This document shows, piece after piece, positions 16,937-25,368 of a stretch of DNA of 64,000 bases; the stretch's first letter is position 1, and the number at the start of each line of letters is the position of its first letter. The stretch is from assembly GCA_964549765.1 (NCBI GenBank), contig CAZJWR010000012.1, positions 4,640-68,639 of the forward strand. Reading direction: 5' to 3'. The notes below the pieces were generated by a model that was given only the letters and a program-made list of their open reading frames with translations, made no database searches and was not told where the DNA came from. The position numbers and the translations under genes are program-made. This DNA comes from CAZJWR01 sp964549765. GTDB taxonomy: Bacteria > Zixibacteria > MSB-5A5 > GN15 > JAAZOE01.

Positions 16937-19093
16937 ATGCATAAGCCCGAGGATGCAAAAATCAGCCTTCCCCTCGAAACCCTGACGGTTTCCGAATTGG
17001 CGGCCGTGTTCATGGAACGATACACGAGTCAACCTCCGAGCAAGGATAATGTCGTGGAACGAACGAGAGATAACAAATCGGACGGCGCCATGCCCGCATC
17101 GGCCGGAAACGATGCGGCTCGCGCGGGGACGCAGACGGACAAGCCATCCCTTTCCGCTTGCATGATCGTCAAAAACGAATCGGATATGCTGCCTTGCTGC
17201 CTGGCGTCCCTCCGTAATATCGCCGGTGAGATCGTGCTCGTCGATACCGGCTCAACCGATCGGACCAAAGATATCGCCAATGAATTCGATTGCCGGATCG
17301 TGGAATTCCCTTGGACGGGCGATTTTGCCGCCGCCCGCAATGAATCGATGAAACATGCCGAAAAAGAGTGGATATTCATAATCGACGCCGACGAGGAACT
17401 CCCCGCCGAGGCGATCGATGATATTCGGGATATAGTAAAACGGGATGACGTTGATATCGTTTCCCTCACCGTGGTAAACAAATCGCCTGAAACCGGCCGG
17501 GTGTCGTCCGTGCTGCCGTCGATCCGTCTCTTTCGCCGGAATCTGGGGCTTCAATATGAAGGGATCGTCCATAATCGGCTGGCAATTCCCGGGGACGTCG
17601 CCGTCGTGCGGACCACGATAGAACTGTATCATTACGGTTACGATTTGCCCGATGACAGACTAAGGGAAAAGCAGGCCCGGTCTCGGGAGCTGCTGGAACG
17701 GCAGTTGCGCAAGAACCCGGACGATGTCTTCGCCAATTTCAACATGGCTCAGCTTTTGATGGGGCGACACGGAACCGCCGATGAGAACATCTGCCGAACC
17801 ATCGTCGATCATGCAGCCCGGGTGATCGCGAATCATGATCCCGCGCAGACGGGCCATCTCGGATATTTCCTCATGGCCCATTATCAGACGGCCACGGCGT
17901 TGTGCGCGCTGCGCCGCTACGACGAAGCCGAAAAATTCTGCGTCGCCGCCCTTGAAAAGAAAAACGACTACCTCGACATGATACTGACTCTCGCCAACAT
18001 TCACCTGGCTCGGGCCGATCTGAAGGGCGCCCGTGAATTTTATCTACGGTGTTTGGAGTTGGCTGATTGCTATCGCCCGGATCAGGAACGGCACGATATC
18101 ATCATGCATCATTTGCACAGTCGCCATATCGCTGAATACGGACTGGCGACCATCAGTCGCCTCGAAAATAATATCGACGACGCGTTGAAATATTACCGGC
18201 GGGTGGCGCGTGAGTATGGAGCGTATCTTGATACGTACTATCTGATGGGCGTCCTCTATCTGCGCCGGGGCGAACCGGCGCAGGCCGAGGAGATTCTGAC
18301 CGAGGAAATCACGCGGCATCCCGATTCGGCCATGGCCCATATCGTTCTGGCCAAGGCGCTGGAAATGCAGGGGCGGGGAGACCGTGGAATTGAGCGCCTG
18401 CAGGCGGCCCACGCGGCGTTGCCGAACAATGTCGATATCCTATTCGCCCTGGCGGCCATGCTGATCAATCTGGGCCGGACCGACGAAGGAATCGGCCGCA
18501 TCAAAACTGCGGTCGAACTTGCCGGAGACGATCATCGAATACATTTCAGAGCCGCCGGGATGTTCTTCGAAATAGGCGATTTCACCGAAGCCGCGGACAA
18601 TTACCGGAACTGCCTGAAACAGAAACCCCTATGGCCGGAAGCCTACGCCAATCTCGGCAACTGCTGTTTCCGGCAGGAATTATATGGCCCTGCCGCCGCC
18701 TGTTACGAAACTGCCTTGGCGCTGGCGCCCGATAATGATCTCGCTCGAAGAAACCTCGGCCTGACCCATGCCCGAGCCGGCAAAGCTGACTTCGCACTGG
18801 CGATATTAAAGGATTATGTTGCGCATCATCCCGATGACTTTGAAATATGCCGCCTGGCGGGGGATTTGTCGCTTTCGTCCGGCCAATATGCCGCAGCTGT
18901 CGACTGCTACGAGAAGTGCCTCGGGGCCGATCCCACGGACATGAACTCCCTTTTCCGGCTGGCCGAGGCGTACCGCGCCATGGGACACTTCAAGGCGGCG
19001 GAAGCCGGATATCGCTATCTTCTTGAGCTCAATTCGGATTTTGAGCCGGCCCGGGACCGCTTGGGCGAAATGGCCGCCGCTGGCGCAATATAA
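16937..19093 (+). CDS. Family 2 glycosyltransferase fused to a long TPR array, likely flagellin glycosylation
   Basis: A 718-residue protein. Residues ~70-280 are a GT-A glycosyltransferase: LSACMIVKNESDMLPCCLAS, EIVLVDTGSTDRTKDIANEF, FAAARNESMKHAEKEWIFII and the metal-binding DADEELP. Residues ~320-715 are about ten tetratricopeptide units (for example YLMGVLYLRRGEPAQAEEIL and ANLGNCCFRQELYGPAAACY). Such fusions resemble protein O-glycosyltransferases. Placement between fliW and flagellin makes flagellin or a hook-associated protein the likely acceptor; this is inference. No membrane segment is seen, so it should act in the cytoplasm before export. Confidence 0.8.
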   Translation: MHKPEDAKISLPLETLTVSELAAVFMERYTSQPPSKDNVVERTRDNKSDGAMPASAGNDAARAGTQTDKPSLSACMIVKNESDMLPCCLASLRNIAGEIVLVDTGSTDRTKDIANEFDCRIVEFPWTGDFAAARNESMKHAEKEWIFIIDADEELPAEAIDDIRDIVKRDDVDIVSLTVVNKSPETGRVSSVLPSIRLFRRNLGLQYEGIVHNRLAIPGDVAVVRTTIELYHYGYDLPDDRLREKQARSRELLERQLRKNPDDVFANFNMAQLLMGRHGTADENICRTIVDHAARVIANHDPAQTGHLGYFLMAHYQTATALCALRRYDEAEKFCVAALEKKNDYLDMILTLANIHLARADLKGAREFYLRCLELADCYRPDQERHDIIMHHLHSRHIAEYGLATISRLENNIDDALKYYRRVAREYGAYLDTYYLMGVLYLRRGEPAQAEEILTEEITRHPDSAMAHIVLAKALEMQGRGDRGIERLQAAHAALPNNVDILFALAAMLINLGRTDEGIGRIKTAVELAGDDHRIHFRAAGMFFEIGDFTEAADNYRNCLKQKPLWPEAYANLGNCCFRQELYGPAAACYETALALAPDNDLARRNLGLTHARAGKADFALAILKDYVAHHPDDFEICRLAGDLSLSSGQYAAAVDCYEKCLGADPTDMNSLFRLAEAYRAMGHFKAAEAGYRYLLELNSDFEPARDRLGEMAAAGAI

Positions 19094-19141
19094 GTCGCTA
19101 CCCGGTACACACTTGCATTATCATTTGGGGCATAAAACCAG

Positions 19142-19168
19142 TAAAGTCCGGCGTAATTATGCCGATCT
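19142..19168 (+). promoter_or_regulatory. Sigma-28 (FliA) promoter of the flagellin gene
   Basis: TAAAGTCC, exactly 11 bases, then GCCGATCT. Six of eight matches in each box to TAAAGTTT-N11-GCCGATAA, at the exact consensus spacing and in front of flagellin, the archetypal sigma-28 target. Predicted start near 19175 gives a leader of roughly 185 bases before the flagellin ATG. Confidence 0.82.
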
Positions 19169-19214
19169 AAGGCAGTAGAAAGAACCGTCACATATAATGA
19201 GACGACCCTTGTTC

Positions 19215-19361
19215 AGGGAAAGGAGGTACATAAGGATACTTTGAAAGATAGTATTATCAATAACTTATACATCGGAGTCATGTGCCATGGATGGGCGAGA
19301 AAAAAGATGAATGGTATTGCGGCCAAGGAAGCGTCGCAATCGATTCACGGAGGAATTGTAC
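19215..19361 (+). promoter_or_regulatory. Flagellin mRNA leader with CsrA-like GGA sites
   Basis: The leader holds several GGA motifs of the type CsrA binds. GTACATAAGGATAC at 19226-19239 closely resembles the CsrA consensus (RUACARGGAUGU); AGGGA lies at 19215-19219 and an AGGAGG at 19221-19226 that has no start codon at normal distance. A CACGGAGGA at 19346-19354 covers the true flagellin ribosome site. A distal high-affinity site plus a site over the ribosome site is the arrangement known for the Bacillus hag leader. Binding here is predicted, not shown. Confidence 0.55.
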
Positions 19362-21530
19362 ATGTCATTGCGTATTAACAACAACATCGCTGCCATCAAT
19401 GCCCACCGTAACCTGACTCTGACGACACGGCAGCTGTCCAGTTCGATGGAAAAACTGTCGTCCGGTTACCGGATCAACCGCGCCAGCGACAACCCGGCCG
19501 GCTTGGTAATTTCCGAGCAGTTCCGGGCTCAGATCGCCGGTTTGGGCCGTGCTATCGAGAACTCCGAAGGTTCCATCAACATGATTCAGACCGCTGAGGG
19601 AGCCCTCAACGAACTAAACAATCTGTTGGTCTCAATGCGCGAGTTGGCCATTCATGCGGCCAACGAAGGTTTCAACGATACCGATCAGCTGGCGGCGGAC
19701 CAGGCGGAAATCGCCAACGCCATCAAGACGATCGATCGTATCGCTGCCAACACGCAGTTCGGCACCAAGAAACTGCTCGATGGCACCAAGGACAACATTG
19801 CCACCATTACCAGTTCCAACTCGACCGGCGTCACCATCCTCAACAGCGAACTGACCACCGGCACGCATTCGATCCAGGCGACCAGGACGTCGGATTCCTC
19901 GGCGACGCTCAACACTACGTCGCTGGGCGTTTCGCTGGCGACAGCCACCGGCTCGCCGGTAAACCTGACCGAAGGTATTCATAACATCGACGTGCTCCAG
20001 GCCTCAGGGGGCGCGGAGAAGGTGTCCGACTCCATCGACATCAATGATGCTTTCGGCAACGGCTTCGAGATCAACGCCACGGCGGCGGCGGCCCAATTCA
20101 CCTCGGGCGCGGCCCTTGTCGCGGCCACGGCCGGTTCCGCCGGCACATACAACGTCGTTCTCAATTACCAGGAGAACAACGAGGCCGTCACCGGTGACCA
20201 GACCATTTCGGTCGACGTCGCCGACGGCGACAGTGCGGCGGTTCAGGTCACCAAGTGGAACACGGCTCTGGGCAACAACACCGCCCTGGCCGGAAAGGTC
20301 GAAGCGGCTCTGGGCACCGGCGGCGAATTAGTATTCCGCGCCACCAACCAGGGCGCGCAGTACTCCCTGAAGATGACCAGCTTCGCCGGTGTCGACACCG
20401 CTTCTCTCTATGGTGACTACACGGTCGGCACGGATCGCGGCATTTCCAATGGCGTGCTGAATTTCACCATCAATACCGCCTCCAACGCCAATATGACGTC
20501 CGACGTGACGATAGCCGACGGCACCTATACCTCGCTGTCATCGCTGGTCGGGGCCATCAACACGGCCCTCAACACCTCTTTCGGAACCATCGGAGCCACC
20601 ACTCAGCAGGATATCACGGCTGAGATATATGACACCGATAAGATCCGCTTCTACAGCGCGGATGAAGGTTCCGACTATTCGATCAAGCTAAACACCGCCG
20701 GCTCCGAATCGTATCGTCTGGAGAAGGCACTGGGTACGTCGGTCGACACCGTTGCAAAGCGGGGCACCGATGCCATCATCAGCTTCGACAATTATTCGAC
20801 GTCGATTACGGCCGTCAACTACGATTCCACCCGGGACGTCACGCTTTACAACAAGGCCGCGGATGAAATCAACCGGGGTTCAGTCGACTTTACGGTCAGC
20901 ACGGCGGCCAACGGCGTTAACCTCGGCAACCTGTTGCTGGACGTGAAGGCGGCCACGTATGACGTCCGTCTCGACGCCGGCCCGGGCACCTCGGTGACGG
21001 CCGGTAAAGACGCCGTGATTTACAACGCCGATCGCACCGAATCATTGAAGATTCGTATGGGCCTGACCTCGACCGGCGGTACGGAGACGATCCAGAACAC
21101 CGATTCTTCGCTTGTGTTCCAGATCGGCCCGAATGTCGGCCAGACGGCCAAGATCGGTATCAAGAACATGTCGGCTTCGTCGCTGGGTCGCAACCTGGCG
21201 GGCAACATGTTCCGCAACCTGTCCGAAATCGATGTGACGACGGTTCAGGGCGCTCAGGACGCTCAGTCGGTCGTCGATGCCGTCATCAACGAGGTGACGA
21301 CGACCCGCGGTACGCTGGGTAGCTTCCAGAAGAATTCGCTGGAGTCCAACCTGCGTAACCTCCAGATCGCTCAGCAGAACCTGACCGCGTCGGAGTCGAT
21401 GATTCGCGACACCGACATGGCTAAGGAGATGTCGAACTTCGTCAAGCAGCAGATTCTGCTGCAGGCCGGCACCGCCATGTTGGCTCAAGCCAACCAGGTG
21501 CCGCAAGTAGTTCTGTCACTCTTTAAGTAG
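19362..21530 (+). CDS. fliC: Flagellin with long central variable region
   Basis: A 722-residue filament protein. The N-terminal D0/D1 region is canonical (MSLRINNNIAAINAHRNLTL, LSSGYRINRASDNPAGLVIS, GSINMIQTAEGALNELNNLL), as is the C-terminal one (SLESNLRNLQIAQQNLTASE, RDTDMAKEMSNFVKQQILLQ, ending LSLFK). The ~400-residue middle is Ala/Thr/Ser/Gly-rich and beta-strand-like, typical of surface-exposed D2/D3 domains, and offers many Ser/Thr for O-glycans. Start is ATG 19362 behind GGAGG (8-base gap); an upstream ATG at 19311 would extend into the leader and lacks the family N-terminus. Only flagellin in the window. Confidence 0.97.
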   Translation: MSLRINNNIAAINAHRNLTLTTRQLSSSMEKLSSGYRINRASDNPAGLVISEQFRAQIAGLGRAIENSEGSINMIQTAEGALNELNNLLVSMRELAIHAANEGFNDTDQLAADQAEIANAIKTIDRIAANTQFGTKKLLDGTKDNIATITSSNSTGVTILNSELTTGTHSIQATRTSDSSATLNTTSLGVSLATATGSPVNLTEGIHNIDVLQASGGAEKVSDSIDINDAFGNGFEINATAAAAQFTSGAALVAATAGSAGTYNVVLNYQENNEAVTGDQTISVDVADGDSAAVQVTKWNTALGNNTALAGKVEAALGTGGELVFRATNQGAQYSLKMTSFAGVDTASLYGDYTVGTDRGISNGVLNFTINTASNANMTSDVTIADGTYTSLSSLVGAINTALNTSFGTIGATTQQDITAEIYDTDKIRFYSADEGSDYSIKLNTAGSESYRLEKALGTSVDTVAKRGTDAIISFDNYSTSITAVNYDSTRDVTLYNKAADEINRGSVDFTVSTAANGVNLGNLLLDVKAATYDVRLDAGPGTSVTAGKDAVIYNADRTESLKIRMGLTSTGGTETIQNTDSSLVFQIGPNVGQTAKIGIKNMSASSLGRNLAGNMFRNLSEIDVTTVQGAQDAQSVVDAVINEVTTTRGTLGSFQKNSLESNLRNLQIAQQNLTASESMIRDTDMAKEMSNFVKQQILLQAGTAMLAQANQVPQVVLSLFK

Positions 21531-21547
21531 TAGGTCTACAGGGATTA

Positions 21548-21574
21548 TCGGGGGGGCGCCCGTCGCCTCCCCGA
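21548..21574 (+). terminator. GC-rich hairpin just after the flagellin stop, without a T run
   Basis: An 11-base stem (TCGGGGGGGCG with CGCCTCCCCGA, one G-T pair) around a 5-base loop, 18 bases after the flagellin TAG and before flaG. No T run follows, so it is more likely an mRNA-stabilising or partial termination structure that lets flagellin message exceed that of flaG-fliD-fliS. Confidence 0.55.
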
Positions 21575-21594
21575 ATTCCCCCAGGATAAGGTGA

Positions 21595-21978
21595 ATGGTC
21601 ATGCGTCTGGATCATATGATGCCGTCCGGGGGACAAGCAAGCAACGGAGCCGCAAGCGTACAGAATACACTGCCTGGAATGAACGCGGCGGTTATGCAAG
21701 ATGCAACGAGTCCCGATCGGTTGGATACGGTGCTGATATCGGAGACAGGCCAGAATTTGTTTGAAATGGAAAAAATAATCGCGAATCTGCGGAAATACGC
21801 AGACTGGGCGAATTTTGACATAAATTTCGCGCTGGATGATAAAACCGGAACCCTGGTTATCCGTATCGTCGACCGCGATACCGGCGAGGTCAGGCGGCAA
21901 ATTCCGCCGGATGAAATTTTGGCCCTGCGATCGCATCTGCAGGAGCTGCTCAAAGACGCCTTTGCCGAATCGGCATAG
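21595..21978 (+). CDS. flaG: FlaG-family flagellar protein
   Basis: A 127-residue protein. The first half is low-complexity and nonconserved; the second half is the FlaG domain (NLRKYADWANFDINFALDDK, TGTLVIRIVDRDTGEVRRQI, PPDEILALRSHLQELLKD). FlaG proteins are linked to filament length control and sit between flagellin and fliD in many genomes, as here. ATG 21595 has AAGG just upstream; ATG 21601 is an alternative. Confidence 0.9.
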   Translation: MVMRLDHMMPSGGQASNGAASVQNTLPGMNAAVMQDATSPDRLDTVLISETGQNLFEMEKIIANLRKYADWANFDINFALDDKTGTLVIRIVDRDTGEVRRQIPPDEILALRSHLQELLKDAFAESA

Positions 21979-22022
21979 ACGGCGGGAATATACGGGGAAA
22001 CGCCCCAACATAGGAGTTAGCC

Positions 22023-24365
22023 ATGTCGGGATCACAATCGATTGCAGGTCTCGCCTCCAATCTCAATACCACCGATATCATAAATGCCATAATCGAGGCC
22101 GAACGGAAGCCGGCTGCGCTCATGGAGACTCAGCAGGCCGAAAAGACCAAGGAAATATCCACTTTCAAAGCCCTGTCGGCCAAATTATTGGCGCTGCAAA
22201 CCAGCATCCGCGCCATCTCCAATCGCAGCGCCCTCAGTCAGGCCTCGATATCGGTATCGAATGAAGATGTCTTGACGGCGACGGCAGACGGCCTGCCGCC
22301 CGCCGGAACGTATTCGCTCAATGTGTTATCGCTGGCCGCCCATCATCAAATTGCCTCACATGGATACGACGACGCCTCGCAATCCATCATGGGAACCGGC
22401 ACGATCACTATCGCGCTGGGCGATCGCAGCCCGACCACGATCACCATTGATGCCGAGAATAACTCGCTGGTGGGAATCAAAAAGGCCATCAATGACGCCG
22501 ATATCGGCGTCACGGCCACGATTGTCAACGACGGAAGCGGCTCCAAGCCCTACCGGTTGATGCTCACGGGGAATGAAACCGGACAGAAAAACAAAATCTC
22601 GATAACCAGCTCATTGAGCGGCGGGCTCGATCTCGACTTCACGACGTCCGTCTTCGACGACCCCGAGATCGTCGATTTCTCCGGCCAGACCACCTCGCAG
22701 GTCACCCTGGGATCGACCGCATCCTACACCGGGTCGACCAATAAGACGTTTACATTCACCGTCGCCGGCAACGGGCCGCAGACGGTCGGGGCCGGGAATA
22801 TCCTACTCGATTGGACCGATGGATCGAATAGCGGATCGATTGTCGTTTCCCAGTCGGATACCGAAATCGTCGGTCCGGAAGGACTAAAGCTGTCGTTCGG
22901 CGACGGCGTGCTCGTCGGCGGTGATACATTTCAGGTGTCGACCTTTGCGCCGGTTCTGCAACAGGCTTCCGACGCCGTCGTATCGTTCGGCGCTGGGGGC
23001 GAAGGGGCGTCGCCGTTGACGGTCAGGTCCGCCACCAATACTTTCGACGATTTGATCGAAGGGATGACGATTGAATTAAATGGCGTTACGACCCAGGCCA
23101 GCGGTCCGGTGACGATCAAGACCGGTGTGAATACATCCGCCATCGAGGATAAGATCGATGCCTTCATCAGCGCCTACAATGACGTCAAGGATTTCATCGA
23201 CGAGCAGAACAAATATAATACGGATACCAGCGAAGGGGGGACGCTGCTGGGCGATCTGACCCTTATGACCATCCAGTCGCGCCTGACGTCGATGATCGGC
23301 AATCCGGTGGCGGGGCTGGACAAATCGATGAACACCCTTTCGGCCATCGGCATTCGCGTGGGGACCGACGGCAAATTGAGCATCCGCGATTCCGCCCGGC
23401 TCTCCGACGCGCTCGAAAACAACTTTGACGCGGTGCTCAAGCTGTTCACCGACAGCGGCTCCTCATCGACGCAGGGAATTTCCTTTTTCAGTTCCTCGGC
23501 CGATATCAAAGCCGGATCCGATTTCACCGTGGATATCACGCAGGCGGCGACTCACGGATATTTGCGGGGAAGCACGTTAACCGACCCCGCCGACGAGAAT
23601 ATCGTTCTCACGGATAACAACAACCGCATAAGGCTCCGCGTCGACGGCATCGTATCCAATGAAATCGTTCTCGAACCCGGAACATATTCTTCGGGCGAGG
23701 CGCTGGCGAACGAACTCCAAACGAGGATTTCCGCCGACGACAAAATCGGCAAGCTCGGCGTTGCCGTCGAATGGGTCGACCTGGGCGGACAGGGATACCT
23801 GAATATCACTTCGTCCTCATACGGTTCCAATTCGAAGGTCGAAACGATCAGTTCCATCACCCATTCCGCTCTCTCGACGCTGGGACTGACCGACGGAACG
23901 GTACGCTACGGTAACGACGTCGCCGGAACCATCAACGGCGAAAAGGCCACCGGCAGGGGGCAAATGCTTACCGGAGATGAGGGCAATGCCACCACGGCCG
24001 GACTCAAGCTCTTGGTAACACTGACTTCGTCTCAGGTCAGCCCCGAAGCCGAAGGGACGATCACCGTCACCAAGGGCGTCGCGGTGCTCATGACCGAGAG
24101 TCTCGACCGCATCACCAAATCCGGCAGCGGGGTCATTGCCAGCAAGACAACCGGCTTGCAGAGACAGGTCGACGATATCAAACAGCAGATAGACGCTTTC
24201 GATAAACGGCTGGCGATCCGGCGCGCGGCATTGGAACAGAAATGGGCGAATTTTGAGACCCTCCTGTCCCAGCTCAATTCGGAGCAATCGTATCTGAGCT
24301 CGCAACTCGACAACATCAGCGCCAATTTTTCTCAAATGACCGGATCCGGAAAGGGAAATGGTTAA
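22023..24365 (+). CDS. fliD: Flagellar filament cap protein FliD (HAP2)
   Basis: A 780-residue protein, longer than enterobacterial FliD (about 470). N-terminal domain: IAGLASNLNTTDIINAIIEA then ERKPAALMETQQAEKTKEIS. Middle: flagellin-hook-IN-like strands and repeated beta units. C-terminal domain: RQVDDIKQQIDAFDKRLAIR, RRAALEQKWANFETLLSQLN and the closing SYLSSQLDNISANFSQM. The cap folds exported flagellin at the filament tip. Ribosome site AGGAGTTAGCC is strong. fliS follows with two bases between the stop and its ATG. Confidence 0.96.
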   Translation: MSGSQSIAGLASNLNTTDIINAIIEAERKPAALMETQQAEKTKEISTFKALSAKLLALQTSIRAISNRSALSQASISVSNEDVLTATADGLPPAGTYSLNVLSLAAHHQIASHGYDDASQSIMGTGTITIALGDRSPTTITIDAENNSLVGIKKAINDADIGVTATIVNDGSGSKPYRLMLTGNETGQKNKISITSSLSGGLDLDFTTSVFDDPEIVDFSGQTTSQVTLGSTASYTGSTNKTFTFTVAGNGPQTVGAGNILLDWTDGSNSGSIVVSQSDTEIVGPEGLKLSFGDGVLVGGDTFQVSTFAPVLQQASDAVVSFGAGGEGASPLTVRSATNTFDDLIEGMTIELNGVTTQASGPVTIKTGVNTSAIEDKIDAFISAYNDVKDFIDEQNKYNTDTSEGGTLLGDLTLMTIQSRLTSMIGNPVAGLDKSMNTLSAIGIRVGTDGKLSIRDSARLSDALENNFDAVLKLFTDSGSSSTQGISFFSSSADIKAGSDFTVDITQAATHGYLRGSTLTDPADENIVLTDNNNRIRLRVDGIVSNEIVLEPGTYSSGEALANELQTRISADDKIGKLGVAVEWVDLGGQGYLNITSSSYGSNSKVETISSITHSALSTLGLTDGTVRYGNDVAGTINGEKATGRGQMLTGDEGNATTAGLKLLVTLTSSQVSPEAEGTITVTKGVAVLMTESLDRITKSGSGVIASKTTGLQRQVDDIKQQIDAFDKRLAIRRAALEQKWANFETLLSQLNSEQSYLSSQLDNISANFSQMTGSGKGNG

Positions 24366-24366
24366 T

Positions 24367-24849
24367 ATGAAAAAGGGGTATGACACCTACAAGGAAATCA
24401 ACACCCTGGGCATGTCGCAACTCGATCTCATCCTGACCATCTACCGGGGGGCGATCAATTTCCTGCAGAAAGCCCGACATGATTTTGCCGCCGGGAAAGC
24501 CGATGAAGGGCATTTTGCCTGCGAACGGGCGCGGCGGTGCATTGTGCATCTGTACACGACGCTTGATATGGAAAAAGGGCAATCGATAGCGACGCAACTC
24601 GGGCAGCTGTACGCCTTCATGATCGAACAACTCGATCTGGCCGCGGCACAAAGATCGGGCGACCTGCTGATGGACATCATCGGCATGCTGGAAACCATCA
24701 AAGAGGGCTGGGAGAGTCTCAGGGACGCGGAACCGTCATCGGGAGAGACGGGAAAGTCGGAGCCGCCCGGCCGCACGCAAAATCGGGTAGACGCTCTTTC
24801 GGGGGAAACGGCGCCGGCCTCGGACAATCGTATAACTATTTCGGTATAG
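24367..24849 (+). CDS. fliS: Flagellin export chaperone FliS
   Basis: A 160-residue helical protein: KKGYDTYKEINTLGMSQLDL, LILTIYRGAINFLQKARHD, then ACERARRCIVHLYTTLDMEK and LGQLYAFMIEQLDLAAAQRS, the FliS four-helix pattern. FliS binds the C-terminal disordered D0 segment of flagellin and prevents premature polymerisation. The last ~40 residues are a nonconserved polar tail. Start taken as ATG 24367; an ATG at 24358, inside the fliD end, is the alternative. Confidence 0.93.
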   Translation: MKKGYDTYKEINTLGMSQLDLILTIYRGAINFLQKARHDFAAGKADEGHFACERARRCIVHLYTTLDMEKGQSIATQLGQLYAFMIEQLDLAAAQRSGDLLMDIIGMLETIKEGWESLRDAEPSSGETGKSEPPGRTQNRVDALSGETAPASDNRITISV

Positions 24850-24859
24850 GATAGAGATC

Positions 24860-25312
24860 ATGGAATATAACAGCATCACTCAGTTGGAACAGGAACTGGC
24901 GCGGGCGCTCAAGGAGGAATATTCCTTCTATCAATCGCTCTATATCTTGATTGACAAGCAGCGGGATTTGCTTAAATTCGAGAAAGAGGAAAAGCTGCTG
25001 GATATTTACACCGAAATCGAGCGATGCCATCAGCGGATCCGGGAATCGGAAGAGAAGATATCCATGCTCCGCCAGAGCAACCCCAAGCTGTTCCATCTGG
25101 CCGCCACTGCGCCCGAGGTTAAAAAAATTGCACAAAGCATCATCACCCTGATCCGGAAAGATATGGAACTGGTCAAGAAGAACGAAGAGTACGCTTCGTC
25201 ACGGTACGGGCGGATAAAGGACGAGTTGAAAAAACTGCAGCAGTCGAACAAAATCCTCAAATATATCCGGGACCTGGAGGATTCGCCGCAGTTTGTGGAC
25301 AAGAAAAACTAA
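24860..25312 (+). CDS. Second FlgN-like helical flagellar chaperone (FliT/FlgN type)
   Basis: A 150-residue protein that is helical throughout: ITQLEQELARALKEEYSFYQ, SLYILIDKQRDLLKFEKEEK then a coiled-coil region to LKKLQQSNKILKYIRDLED. The pattern of an N-terminal helix ending in 'Q..LL..E' is that of FlgN/FliT chaperones. It follows fliD-fliS, where fliT would sit, and precedes flgM. Its client is unknown; FliD or FlgK/FlgL are the candidates. The ten-base gap after fliS with GGATAGAGATC ahead supports expression in the same operon. Confidence 0.7.
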   Translation: MEYNSITQLEQELARALKEEYSFYQSLYILIDKQRDLLKFEKEEKLLDIYTEIERCHQRIRESEEKISMLRQSNPKLFHLAATAPEVKKIAQSIITLIRKDMELVKKNEEYASSRYGRIKDELKKLQQSNKILKYIRDLEDSPQFVDKKN

Positions 25313-25319
25313 ATTAATC

Positions 25320-25347
25320 TAAAGATCGAAAATTTCACCGTCGATAG
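25320..25347 (+). promoter_or_regulatory. Candidate sigma-28 promoter of flgM
   Basis: TAAAGATC, 12 bases, then GTCGATAG: a perfect TAAA core and a six-of-eight -10 box, spacer one base long. Predicted start near 25354, 15 bases ahead of the flgM ATG. Sigma-28 control of its own anti-sigma factor is the rule in enterobacteria. Confidence 0.5.
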
Positions 25348-25368
25348 GATTAATAGAGGTGAAAAAAG

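Noticed and set aside
19241..19378. A 45-codon frame (TTG start) in the flagellin leader overlapping the flagellin start, possibly a leader peptide
   Set aside because: The ribosome-site spacing is poor (about 14 bases from AGGAGG), the product resembles nothing, and the GGA motifs are better explained as CsrA sites.
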